A stretch of 64,000 nt of DNA. Source: Roseovarius sp. SCSIO 43702 (GTDB lineage: Bacteria > Pseudomonadota > Alphaproteobacteria > Rhodobacterales > Rhodobacteraceae). Of this stretch, positions 55,064-62,537 are shown piece after piece; positions within the stretch are counted from its first letter, which is position 1, and every line of letters begins with the position of its first letter. The notes beneath the pieces were generated by a model. That model ran no database searches. It saw nothing but the letters and a program-made list of their open reading frames with translations, and was not told where the DNA came from. The position numbers were made by a program, and so were the translations under genes. The stretch is taken from contig NZ_CP080623.1 in the NCBI RefSeq assembly GCF_019599045.1, positions 1,200,501-1,264,500 on the forward strand, read 5' to 3'.

Positions 55064-55852
55064 ATGTCCGGAGAACTGTCGCCCATCGACAAGGCGAAAT
55101 TCGTCGCCGCCAAGAAGGCGGTGGACTATGTCGAGGACGGCATGAAGGTCGGGCTTGGCACCGGCAGCACCGCGGCCTGGATGGTGCGGTGCCTGGGTGA
55201 GCTGGTTCGCGAGGACGGGCTGCGGATCAAGGGGGTGCCCACGTCCACGCGCACGGCGGACCTTGCCCGCGAGGTGGGCATCGAGGTCATCAGCCTCGAC
55301 GAGGCGAAGTGGCTCGACGTCACGATCGACGGGGCGGACGAGTTCGATGGCGAGCTCAACCTGATCAAGGGCGGCGGTGGGGCGCTCTTGCAGGAGAAGA
55401 TCGTGGCGACGGCCAGCGACCAGATGATCGTGATCGCCGACGTCGGCAAGGAGGTCGAGACGCTGGGCGCCTTTCCCCTGCCGATCGAGGTCATCCCCTT
55501 CGGCTGGCAGACCACCCGTGCGCTTGTCGAGGAGATGCTGGTCTCGATGGACGTTCTGGGCCGCGACGTGAGCCTCAGGATGTCGGGCGATCATCCTTAC
55601 GTCACGGACGAGGGCAACCATATCCTCGACCTGCACCTTGGCCGGATCGGCAACCCGCGGCAGTTGTCCATGGTGCTCAACCAGGTGCCGGGCGTGGTGG
55701 AGAACGGGCTTTTCATCGACATCTGCGACGTGGTGTCCATCGGCTACGGCGACGGCCGGGTCGAGCTTCGCGACATCAACGAGGGCACGGTCGAGACCGA
55801 CCGGCTCGATTTCGTCGAGAGCGAGAACCTCTTTCGCGATCTGGCGGACTGA
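55064..55852 (+). CDS. rpiA: ribose-5-phosphate isomerase A
   Basis: A 262-residue enzyme from ATG 55064 behind AAGGGGGAG. It has the RpiA motifs GLGTGSTAAWM near residue 30, DGADEFD near 89 and KGGGGALLQEKI near 103. It interconverts ribose-5-phosphate and ribulose-5-phosphate in the pentose phosphate pathway. The upstream in-frame part from 54968 is rejected because the start is supported by the ribosome binding site. Confidence 0.96.
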   Translation: MSGELSPIDKAKFVAAKKAVDYVEDGMKVGLGTGSTAAWMVRCLGELVREDGLRIKGVPTSTRTADLAREVGIEVISLDEAKWLDVTIDGADEFDGELNLIKGGGGALLQEKIVATASDQMIVIADVGKEVETLGAFPLPIEVIPFGWQTTRALVEEMLVSMDVLGRDVSLRMSGDHPYVTDEGNHILDLHLGRIGNPRQLSMVLNQVPGVVENGLFIDICDVVSIGYGDGRVELRDINEGTVETDRLDFVESENLFRDLAD

Positions 55853-55854
55853 CC

Positions 55855-56310
55855 ATGATTCTGCGGCGGTCGCGAAAACAAGTGATGGCTAGCCTGGCGG
55901 TGCTGGTGACCGTCGCCGGCGTGGCCGTCTGGAGCCTGCGCGACGCGCGGGTCGAAGAATCGGTCGGACTGTTGGTATGGGGCGTGGTCTGTGCGATATG
56001 GGCGATGTTCATAGCGCTGGCGCAGATCCGCCGCTCGCCGCTGGGCGAGATCGACGAGCAGGGGATCACGCTGAACTACATCTTCAGCCGGATGCGCATC
56101 GGCTGGAACGATATTACATGGTTCTCGGCCCCGCCCGAAAAGCGCGCCGCGATCATCGCGGTTCGCAAGCCGGGTGATGCGAAGGAGCACTATGCGGTGG
56201 TGTCACGTAGTGTTTTCGGTGACGCGCAGGTGGCGGCGATCCGCGACGCCATCGCGGCAAAGAGGCCGGGCCTTCCGGACCAACCCAACGACGCACAGGT
56301 TTTCTCATGA
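55855..56310 (+). CDS. two-TM membrane protein with PH-like domain, unknown
   Basis: A 151-residue protein. Helices at about residues 10-27 and 38-57 are followed by a strand-rich domain (GEIDEQGITLNYIFSRMRIG, WNDITWFSAPPEK) recalling bacterial PH-like or STM3941-type proteins. The stop of rpiA is two bases before its ATG, and its end overlaps the glutathione reductase start by four bases, so it is co-expressed with both. Function unknown. Confidence 0.7.
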   Translation: MILRRSRKQVMASLAVLVTVAGVAVWSLRDARVEESVGLLVWGVVCAIWAMFIALAQIRRSPLGEIDEQGITLNYIFSRMRIGWNDITWFSAPPEKRAAIIAVRKPGDAKEHYAVVSRSVFGDAQVAAIRDAIAAKRPGLPDQPNDAQVFS

Positions 56311-57665
56311 CTTTCGATTATGACCTCTTTGTCATCGGTGGCGGATCGGGCGGCGTGCGGGCCGCGCGGGTCGCGGCGCAGGCCGGGGCGAAGGTGGCCC
56401 TTGCCGAGGAAGACCGCTACGGCGGAACCTGCGTGATCCGGGGCTGCGTGCCCAAGAAGCTCATGGTCTATGCCAGCAGCTATCCGCAGATGATGCGCGA
56501 GGCGCAGGAATACGGCTGGACCGTGCACGCGGGCGGCTTCGACTGGACGGCTTTCCGCGGGAAGCTGCATGCGGAGCTCGACCGGCTCGAGGGCATCTAT
56601 CGCAATATCCTGAGCAGCAACGGGGTCGAGACCTTCGATACACGGGCCACCGTCAAGGACGCGCACACGGTGCGCCTTGCGTCGGGCGGGGAGAAAACGG
56701 CGAAACATATCCTGATCGCTGTCGGCGGCCACCCGGTCAAGCCGGACCTGCCGGGGGCGGAGCATGGGTTGACCAGCAACGACATCTTCCATCTCGAGAC
56801 CCTGCCGCGCACGATGCTGATCATCGGGGGCGGCTATATCGCCTGCGAATTCGCCTGCATTCTCAATGGCCTGGGTGTTCATGTGACGCAGTATTACCAT
56901 CGCGAGACGCAGGTCCTGCGGGGCTTCGACGACGAGGCGCGCAACCTCGTCGCGGAGGGTATGAGGGCCTCGGGGGTCAATCTCGAGCTTGGTGCAGATA
57001 TCTCGGAAATGACGCCCATCGAGGGCGGATATCGCGTGACCTGCAGAGATGGCGAGACACGAGAGTTCGAGCAAGTCCTCTTCGCGACGGGGCGCAAGCC
57101 CAACACCGGTGCCCTTGGGCTCGAGGATACCGGGGTCGAGCTTGGGGACAGGGGCGAGATCGTGGTGGATGATTACAGCCAGACGGCGGTTCCGTCGATC
57201 TATGCCATCGGCGACGTGACGGACCGGGTGAACCTCACCCCCGTCGCGATCCGCGAGGGAATGGCATTTGTCGAGACCGTCTTCAACGGCCGTCCGACAC
57301 CCGTCGATCACAAACTCATCCCCACCGCGATCTTCACGCAGCCCGAGATGGGCACCATCGGCCTGACCGAGGAGGAGGCGCGCGAAGCGGGCGAGATCGA
57401 GGTGTATGCCACATCCTTCAAGCCGATGCGCCAGAGCTTCGCCGGGCAGGACGAGAAGGTGCTGATGAAGCTTGTCGTTTCGAAGAAGACGCGCAGGATC
57501 GTCGGATGCCACATTGTCGCACCGGAGGCGGGCGAAATGATCCAGCTTGTCGGGATTGCGATCAAGAACGGCGCGACGAAAGAGGAATTCGACCGCACAT
57601 GCGCGGTGCATCCGACGATGACCGAAGAGCTTGTCACGATGCGCGAACCGAGACAGGACGCTTGA
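56307..57665 (+). CDS. gor: glutathione reductase
   Basis: A 452-residue flavoenzyme reducing glutathione disulfide with NADPH. The FAD-binding start VIGGGSGGVRAARVAA, redox pair GGTCVIRGCVPKK (near residues 38-50), NADPH-binding IGGGYIACEFACIL and the C-terminal catalytic HPTMTEELVTM are all intact. The start overlaps the previous gene (ATGA). Length is normal. Confidence 0.95.
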   Translation: MTFDYDLFVIGGGSGGVRAARVAAQAGAKVALAEEDRYGGTCVIRGCVPKKLMVYASSYPQMMREAQEYGWTVHAGGFDWTAFRGKLHAELDRLEGIYRNILSSNGVETFDTRATVKDAHTVRLASGGEKTAKHILIAVGGHPVKPDLPGAEHGLTSNDIFHLETLPRTMLIIGGGYIACEFACILNGLGVHVTQYYHRETQVLRGFDDEARNLVAEGMRASGVNLELGADISEMTPIEGGYRVTCRDGETREFEQVLFATGRKPNTGALGLEDTGVELGDRGEIVVDDYSQTAVPSIYAIGDVTDRVNLTPVAIREGMAFVETVFNGRPTPVDHKLIPTAIFTQPEMGTIGLTEEEAREAGEIEVYATSFKPMRQSFAGQDEKVLMKLVVSKKTRRIVGCHIVAPEAGEMIQLVGIAIKNGATKEEFDRTCAVHPTMTEELVTMREPRQDA

Positions 57666-57742
57666 AATCTGGGCATTCGCCTACAGGTATGACACTAAGC
57701 TGGGGATGGGACCCGGTAAGACGGACAAGAGGAAAATAAGCG

Positions 57743-58894
57743 ATGGCTGGACACTCAGGCGGCCCTTGGGGCGGCGGCGGTTCGGGCGGTGGCGGCGGTG
57801 GAGACCGCGGCAACGGCAACGGACCGGGCAATAACGGCGGCAACCGGGGAGGACGCCGACCCCCCGAGGGCGGATTGCCCGAGATCGACGAACTGATGCG
57901 CAAGGGGCAGGATCAGCTTCGCGTGCTCATGGGCGGCAAGGGTGGAAACGGCAGCGGCCGTGGAACCGGCGGCTCCGGTGGGCCGGGTGTCACACGCGGG
58001 ACGGTCATCCTGGGGCTGCTCATCATCCTTGGCCTGTGGCTTTTCGCGAGCGTCTACACCGTGAAGCCCGAAGAGCGCGGCGTCGAACTTTTCCTCGGCG
58101 AATACAGCCAGACGACAGGGCCCGGGCTCAACTTCGCGCCTTGGCCGCTCATCACGGCGGAGGTGATCACCGTCTCGCGAGAGCAGAACGAGGATATCGG
58201 TGTTGGCGGCCGTGGCAGCGAAGCGGGCCTCATGCTGACCGGCGACGAGAACATCGTCGACATCGACTTCCAGGTCGTCTGGAACATCAACGATCCTGCG
58301 AAATACCTGTTCAACCTGCGTGATCCGCGCTCGACGATCCGCGCGGTGAGCGAATCGGCCATGCGCGAGATCATCGCTCAATCCGAGCTTTCGCCCATTC
58401 TGAACCGGGATCGTGGCCCGATCGCCGACCGGCTGGAGGACCTGATCCAGAACACGCTCGACAGCTATGACAGCGGCGTCAACATCGTGCGGGTGAACTT
58501 CGACAAGGCCGACCCGCCGCAGCAGGTGATCGACGCCTTCCGTGACGTGCAGGCTGCCGAGCAGCAGCGTGACCGTCTCGAGAAGGAGGCCGATGCCTAT
58601 GCCGCGCGCGTCCTGGCCGAGGCACGGGGCGAGGCCGCCCAGACGCTCGAGGAGGCCGAGGGGTATCGTGCGCAGGTGGTGAACGAGGCCGAGGGTGAGG
58701 CAAGCCGCTTTACCGCCGTCCTGAGCGAGTATCAGAAAGCGCCGCGGGTGACGCGCAAGCGTCTTTACCTGGAGGCCATGGAAGATGTCCTGGGCGATCT
58801 CGACAAGATCATCCTCGATGAACAGACGGGCGGGGAGGGCGGTGTCGTGCCCTATCTTCCGCTGAACGAATTGCGCCGGACGGGAGAGCAGTGA
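57743..58894 (+). CDS. hflK: FtsH protease modulator HflK
   Basis: A 383-residue membrane protein. The N-terminal ~85 residues are Gly-, Asn- and Arg-rich and disordered; one helix follows (about 90-108, VILGLLIILGLWLFASVY), then a band-7/SPFH domain starting VKPEERGVELFLGEY. A coiled-coil region (EQQRDRLEKEADAYAARV) is at the end. HflK and HflC form a cage around FtsH and limit its proteolysis. AAGAGG is the ribosome binding site. Confidence 0.95.
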   Translation: MAGHSGGPWGGGGSGGGGGGDRGNGNGPGNNGGNRGGRRPPEGGLPEIDELMRKGQDQLRVLMGGKGGNGSGRGTGGSGGPGVTRGTVILGLLIILGLWLFASVYTVKPEERGVELFLGEYSQTTGPGLNFAPWPLITAEVITVSREQNEDIGVGGRGSEAGLMLTGDENIVDIDFQVVWNINDPAKYLFNLRDPRSTIRAVSESAMREIIAQSELSPILNRDRGPIADRLEDLIQNTLDSYDSGVNIVRVNFDKADPPQQVIDAFRDVQAAEQQRDRLEKEADAYAARVLAEARGEAAQTLEEAEGYRAQVVNEAEGEASRFTAVLSEYQKAPRVTRKRLYLEAMEDVLGDLDKIILDEQTGGEGGVVPYLPLNELRRTGEQ

Positions 58895-58895
58895 G

Positions 58896-59948
58896 ATGAA
58901 AAAGACAACGATACTGATCGCCGTCGTCTTCGTCGCCATCGTGGGGCTTCTGTCGTCGATCTTCATCGTGGATGAGCGGGAGAATGCCCTTGTCCTGCAA
59001 TTCGGCAAGGTCGTCGGCGTGAAGGAAGAGCCGGGACTTGGTTTCAAGATCCCGATCGTTCAGAACGTGGTGCGCTATGACGACCGGATCCTGAGCCGGG
59101 ATATCGACCCGCTCGAGGTCACGCCGCTGGATGACCGGCGGCTGGTGGTCGACGCCTTCGCGCGCTACCGCATCGTCGATGTCGAGCAGTTCCGCCAGGC
59201 GGTCGGTGCGGGCGGTATCCCCGTCGCCGAAAGCCGGCTCGATTCCATCCTGCGCTCGCAGACGCGGGAGGTTCTGGGGTCCGTCAGTTCGAACGACATC
59301 CTGAGCACCGATCGCGCGACGCTCATGCTGCGCATTCGCAACGCGGCCATCGAGGAGGCCGAGGAGCTTGGTGTCGAGATCATCGACGTGCGGCTGAAGA
59401 AGACCGACCTGCCACGCGAGAACCTCGATGCCACCTTTGCCAGGATGCGTGCCGAGCGTGAGCGCGAGGCGGCTGACGAGGTGGCGCGCGGTAACGAGGC
59501 GGCACAGCGCGTGCGCGCGCAGGCCGACCGGACACAGGTGGAAATCGTGTCGGATGCGCGCCGCCAGGCCGAGATCATCCGAGGCGAGGCCGATGCGCGG
59601 CGCAACTCCGTCTTTGCCGAGGCTTTCGGTGCGGACGAGGAGTTCTTCGAGTTCTACCGCTCGCTCAACGCCTATCGCAAGGCGCTGAGGGGCGAGAATT
59701 CGAGCATGGTCATGTCGCCGGACAGCGAGTTCTTCGACTACCTGCGCAATCCCGACCCGACCGGCGCGAGCGGTTCCGCCGCGGCGGAGGCGATCCCCAC
59801 CGCGCCCGCGGCCGAATCGACCGCCGTGACCACCGAGGCGGAGGAACAGGCGATCGAGGAGGTGCAGGAACCCGAGACGGAGGCCGAAACCACCGGCGAT
59901 ACCGCCGCGACGGAGGATGCCGGCGCGGAGGATGAAACGGCGCAATGA
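58896..59948 (+). CDS. hflC: FtsH protease modulator HflC
   Basis: A 350-residue SPFH-family partner of HflK, one base downstream of it. It has an N-terminal anchor (TILIAVVFVAIVGLLSSIFI), a band-7 domain (VDERENALVLQFGKVV) and a helical part with ADEVARGNEAAQRVRAQADR. The last ~65 residues are an acidic, Ala/Glu/Thr-rich tail, longer than usual for HflC. Its stop overlaps the next ATG (ATGA). Confidence 0.95.
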   Translation: MKKTTILIAVVFVAIVGLLSSIFIVDERENALVLQFGKVVGVKEEPGLGFKIPIVQNVVRYDDRILSRDIDPLEVTPLDDRRLVVDAFARYRIVDVEQFRQAVGAGGIPVAESRLDSILRSQTREVLGSVSSNDILSTDRATLMLRIRNAAIEEAEELGVEIIDVRLKKTDLPRENLDATFARMRAEREREAADEVARGNEAAQRVRAQADRTQVEIVSDARRQAEIIRGEADARRNSVFAEAFGADEEFFEFYRSLNAYRKALRGENSSMVMSPDSEFFDYLRNPDPTGASGSAAAEAIPTAPAAESTAVTTEAEEQAIEEVQEPETEAETTGDTAATEDAGAEDETAQ

Positions 59949-60142
59949 TCGAGACGACACTTCTGGCCCTCGGGCTGGTCTTGGTGGTGGAGGGGCTGGT
60001 CTATGCGCTGGCCCCTTCGCTTGTGGAACAACTGCTCGTGGCGCTGAGGCAGATGCCGGTCGAGACACGGCGCATCGTTGGGGTCGTGGCGATGGCGCTT
60101 GGTCTCGTCCTCGTGTGGATGGCCAAGACGCTCGGGATGTGA
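59945..60142 (+). CDS. DUF2065 family membrane protein
   Basis: A 65-residue protein with two helices (about 5-21 and 40-58) separated by a short loop (VEQLLVALRQMPVETRR). It is DUF2065, found just downstream of hflKC in many proteobacteria, as here with a four-base overlap. The function is unknown; association with the HflKC-FtsH complex is suggested by position. Confidence 0.88.
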   Translation: MIETTLLALGLVLVVEGLVYALAPSLVEQLLVALRQMPVETRRIVGVVAMALGLVLVWMAKTLGM

Positions 60143-60193
60143 CCGGCGTCGGTGACACAGGCTTCACACACGCGTGACCGGGCGTTGCATCCT

Positions 60194-60221
60194 TTGCGTC
60201 TGCGCGATCCGACCCTACATT
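60194..60221 (+). promoter_or_regulatory. candidate sigma-70 promoter of degP
   Basis: TTGCGT (60194-60199) and TACATT (60216-60221) are separated by 16 bases, about 75 bases upstream of the degP GTG. This fits an ordinary housekeeping promoter within the 150-base gap after DUF2065. A heat-shock-type alternative cannot be excluded. Confidence 0.35.
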
Positions 60222-60294
60222 GTCGTCAGACGCAGGAGGCGTGCCGGATGTTTCGCGCCGCTGCAGCGACATCTAAACCCGAGAGGAGAGACGC

Positions 60295-61767
60295 GTGAGA
60301 GCAATTGCCTTACCCGCACAACAAGAGGCCACGAACCCGCTCAGGGCATTGTGGCTGGGCCTTGTGGCGCTGGCCCTCGTGATGGCGCAGGCCATCGCGG
60401 CGCAAGCCCGCCCCGAGAGTTTCGCCGATCTGGCCGAGCAGGTCAGCCCGGCGGTGGTCAACATCACGACCTCGACAGTCGTCGCCGCCAACAGTGACAC
60501 GATGCCGATGGTACCCGAAGGGTCGCCCTTCGAGGATTTCTTCCGCGAGTTTCGTGACCGGGGCGGCAACCAGGACCGTCCGCGCCGCACTTCGGCGCTG
60601 GGCTCGGGCTTCGTGATCAGCGAAGATGGCTACATCGTCACCAACAATCACGTGATCGAACGCGCAGACGAGATCATCATCGAATTCTACGAGGGCGGTG
60701 AGCTCGAGGCGGAAGTCATCGGCACCGACCCCAAGACCGACATCGCCCTTCTCAAGGTCGAGCCGGATGAGCCGCTGCCCTTCGTCAGCTTCGGTGACAG
60801 CGACGGTGCCCGCGTGGGCGACTGGGTCATGGCGATGGGCAACCCGCTGGGCCAGGGCTTCTCGGCGAGCGCCGGTATCGTGTCGGCGCGGAACCGCGCG
60901 CTGAGTGGCACCTATGACGACTACATCCAGACGGACGCGGCGATCAACCGGGGCAACTCCGGCGGTCCGCTCTTCAACATGGATGGCGAGGTCGTGGGCG
61001 TGAACACCGCGATCCTGTCGCCCAACGGCGGCTCGATCGGCATCGGCTTCTCGATGGCGTCGAACGTGGTCACCCGCGTCGTGAACCAGCTCAAGGAATA
61101 CGGCGAGACGCGGCGCGGCTGGCTCGGCGTCCACATTCAGGACGTGTCGGACGACGTGGCCGAGGCGATCGGCCTCGACGAGGCGCGCGGTGCGCTGGTG
61201 ACCGACGTGCCCGAAGGCCCGGCGCGTGAAGCCGGCATGGAAGCGGGCGACGTGATCCTGTCCTTCGACGGCGAAGATGTCGCCGACACGCGCGAGCTTG
61301 TGCGCCGCGTGGGCAACGCCGAGGTTGGCAAGACCGTGCGGATCGTGGTGTTCCGCAATGACGGGACCGAGACGCTCAAGGTGACGCTTGGCCGCCGCGA
61401 GGAAGCCGAAGGTGCCGTGCCCGCGGCGCAGCCCGGCGGTGGTGTCGATGGCGAAGCCGTGGAGGGCGAGGTGCTGGGAATGACCCTCAGCCCCGTCACC
61501 GACGAGCTGCGCGAGCAGCTTGAGCTTGATGATGACGCCACGGGCCTCGTCGTGAAGGATGTCGATCCGTTGGCCGAGGCCCACGAGAAGGGCATGCGCG
61601 CGGGCGATCTCGTGACTGAGGCCGGGCAGCAGAAGCTCATGTCGCTCAGCGATCTGGAAACGCGGATCGAGGAGGCGAGAGAGGCCGGTCGCAAGTCGCT
61701 CCTCCTGTTGGTGCGCCGGGCAGGCGAACCGCGGTTCGTGGCGCTTTCCCTCGATGCCGACGAGTAA
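60295..61767 (+). CDS. degP: Do-family periplasmic serine protease
   Basis: A 490-residue HtrA-type protease from GTG 60295. An N-terminal signal segment (LVALALVMAQAIAAQA) is followed by a trypsin-like domain with His in TNNHVIE (near 118), Asp in KTDIALLK (near 148) and Ser in GNSGGPLF (near 221). Two PDZ domains follow (about 270-370 and 395-480). It degrades or refolds misfolded envelope proteins. Located after hflKC, so membrane and periplasmic quality control are grouped. Confidence 0.94.
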   Translation: MRAIALPAQQEATNPLRALWLGLVALALVMAQAIAAQARPESFADLAEQVSPAVVNITTSTVVAANSDTMPMVPEGSPFEDFFREFRDRGGNQDRPRRTSALGSGFVISEDGYIVTNNHVIERADEIIIEFYEGGELEAEVIGTDPKTDIALLKVEPDEPLPFVSFGDSDGARVGDWVMAMGNPLGQGFSASAGIVSARNRALSGTYDDYIQTDAAINRGNSGGPLFNMDGEVVGVNTAILSPNGGSIGIGFSMASNVVTRVVNQLKEYGETRRGWLGVHIQDVSDDVAEAIGLDEARGALVTDVPEGPAREAGMEAGDVILSFDGEDVADTRELVRRVGNAEVGKTVRIVVFRNDGTETLKVTLGRREEAEGAVPAAQPGGGVDGEAVEGEVLGMTLSPVTDELREQLELDDDATGLVVKDVDPLAEAHEKGMRAGDLVTEAGQQKLMSLSDLETRIEEAREAGRKSLLLLVRRAGEPRFVALSLDADE

Positions 61768-61791
61768 GCCGCATCATCCCTGAAAATCCCG

Positions 61792-61820
61792 AAAGGCGCC
61801 GCGAATGCGGCGCCTTTTTT
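61792..61820 (+). terminator. rho-independent terminator of degP
   Basis: Perfect 11-base arms AAAGGCGCCGC (61792-61802) and GCGGCGCCTTT (61807-61817) with a GAAT loop and a run of six T. It lies 25 bases past the degP stop. Confidence 0.95.
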
Positions 61821-62012
61821 CATGCGTTTCGCCGGGTGCGCGGGGCCGTTTCGCAGCGCAGGATCCGGAACGGATCGGAACAGATCGGTTGAAACCGACA
61901 GGGAAATGTCGCAAACGGCGCGTTTCCGGACGGGGTTGGCGTGCTTTCGGTGAATTCCGTGCTAGTTTGCCAAGTGCCAAGCCATGCGATCCGTTCGGTG
62001 GTGACCAAAACA

Positions 62013-62042
62013 GATCGCTCCTGTTCGGACGAAAGAGCGATC
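62013..62042 (+). promoter_or_regulatory. 5' UTR hairpin ahead of the universal stress protein gene
   Basis: Perfect 8-base arms GATCGCTC (62013-62020) and GAGCGATC (62035-62042) lie directly before the AAGAAGGAGGG ribosome binding site (62046-62056). As RNA they form a stem-loop with a 14-base loop; as DNA they are a dyad. Possibly controls expression of the usp-BCCT unit. Confidence 0.45.
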
Positions 62043-62060
62043 ACAAGAAGGAGGGATCAG

Positions 62061-62483
62061 GTGTTCAAGAAAATCATGGTGCCGGTGGACCTGGCGCATA
62101 AGGAAGACCTGGGCAAGGCGCTGAACTGTGCCCGGGACCTCGCGCGCCACTATGGCGCCGAGATCGTCTACGTGGGCGTGACCACGACCACGCCGAGCCA
62201 GACGGCGCATAACCCGAAGGAATACCAGTCGAAGCTCGACGCCTTCGCGCAAGAGCAAGCGCGGGACGGCGATATCACGGCAAGTGCGAAGATGCTGCTG
62301 AGCCACGATCCACGCTCCGATGTCGACGACGTACTTCTCAAGGCGGTCGGGGATACCGGGGCTGACCTGGTCGTCATGGCGAGCCACATGCCCAACATCC
62401 TCGATTACGTCTGGCCATCCAACGGCGGCAAGATCGCGGAGCACGCGAAATGCTCGGTGATGGTCGTCAGGGGGCAAGTGTGA
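62061..62483 (+). CDS. universal stress protein (UspA family)
   Basis: A 140-residue protein from GTG 62061 behind AAGGAGGG. The alpha/beta Usp fold is seen in MFKKIMVPVDLAHKEDLGKA and the C-terminal ATP-binding type segment VMASHMPNILDYVWPSNGGK, followed by HAKCSVMVVRG. The usual G-2X-G-9X-GS loop is modified (GGKIAEHAKCS). A BCCT transporter gene follows after 54 bases, so the protein may act with the transporter, as TeaD does for an ectoine TRAP system (inference by analogy). Confidence 0.88.
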   Translation: MFKKIMVPVDLAHKEDLGKALNCARDLARHYGAEIVYVGVTTTTPSQTAHNPKEYQSKLDAFAQEQARDGDITASAKMLLSHDPRSDVDDVLLKAVGDTGADLVVMASHMPNILDYVWPSNGGKIAEHAKCSVMVVRGQV

Positions 62484-62537
62484 TCGCCGCGAGCGCGATC
62501 CGCATTCACAGGGACATGGACAAAAAGGAGGCCGAAC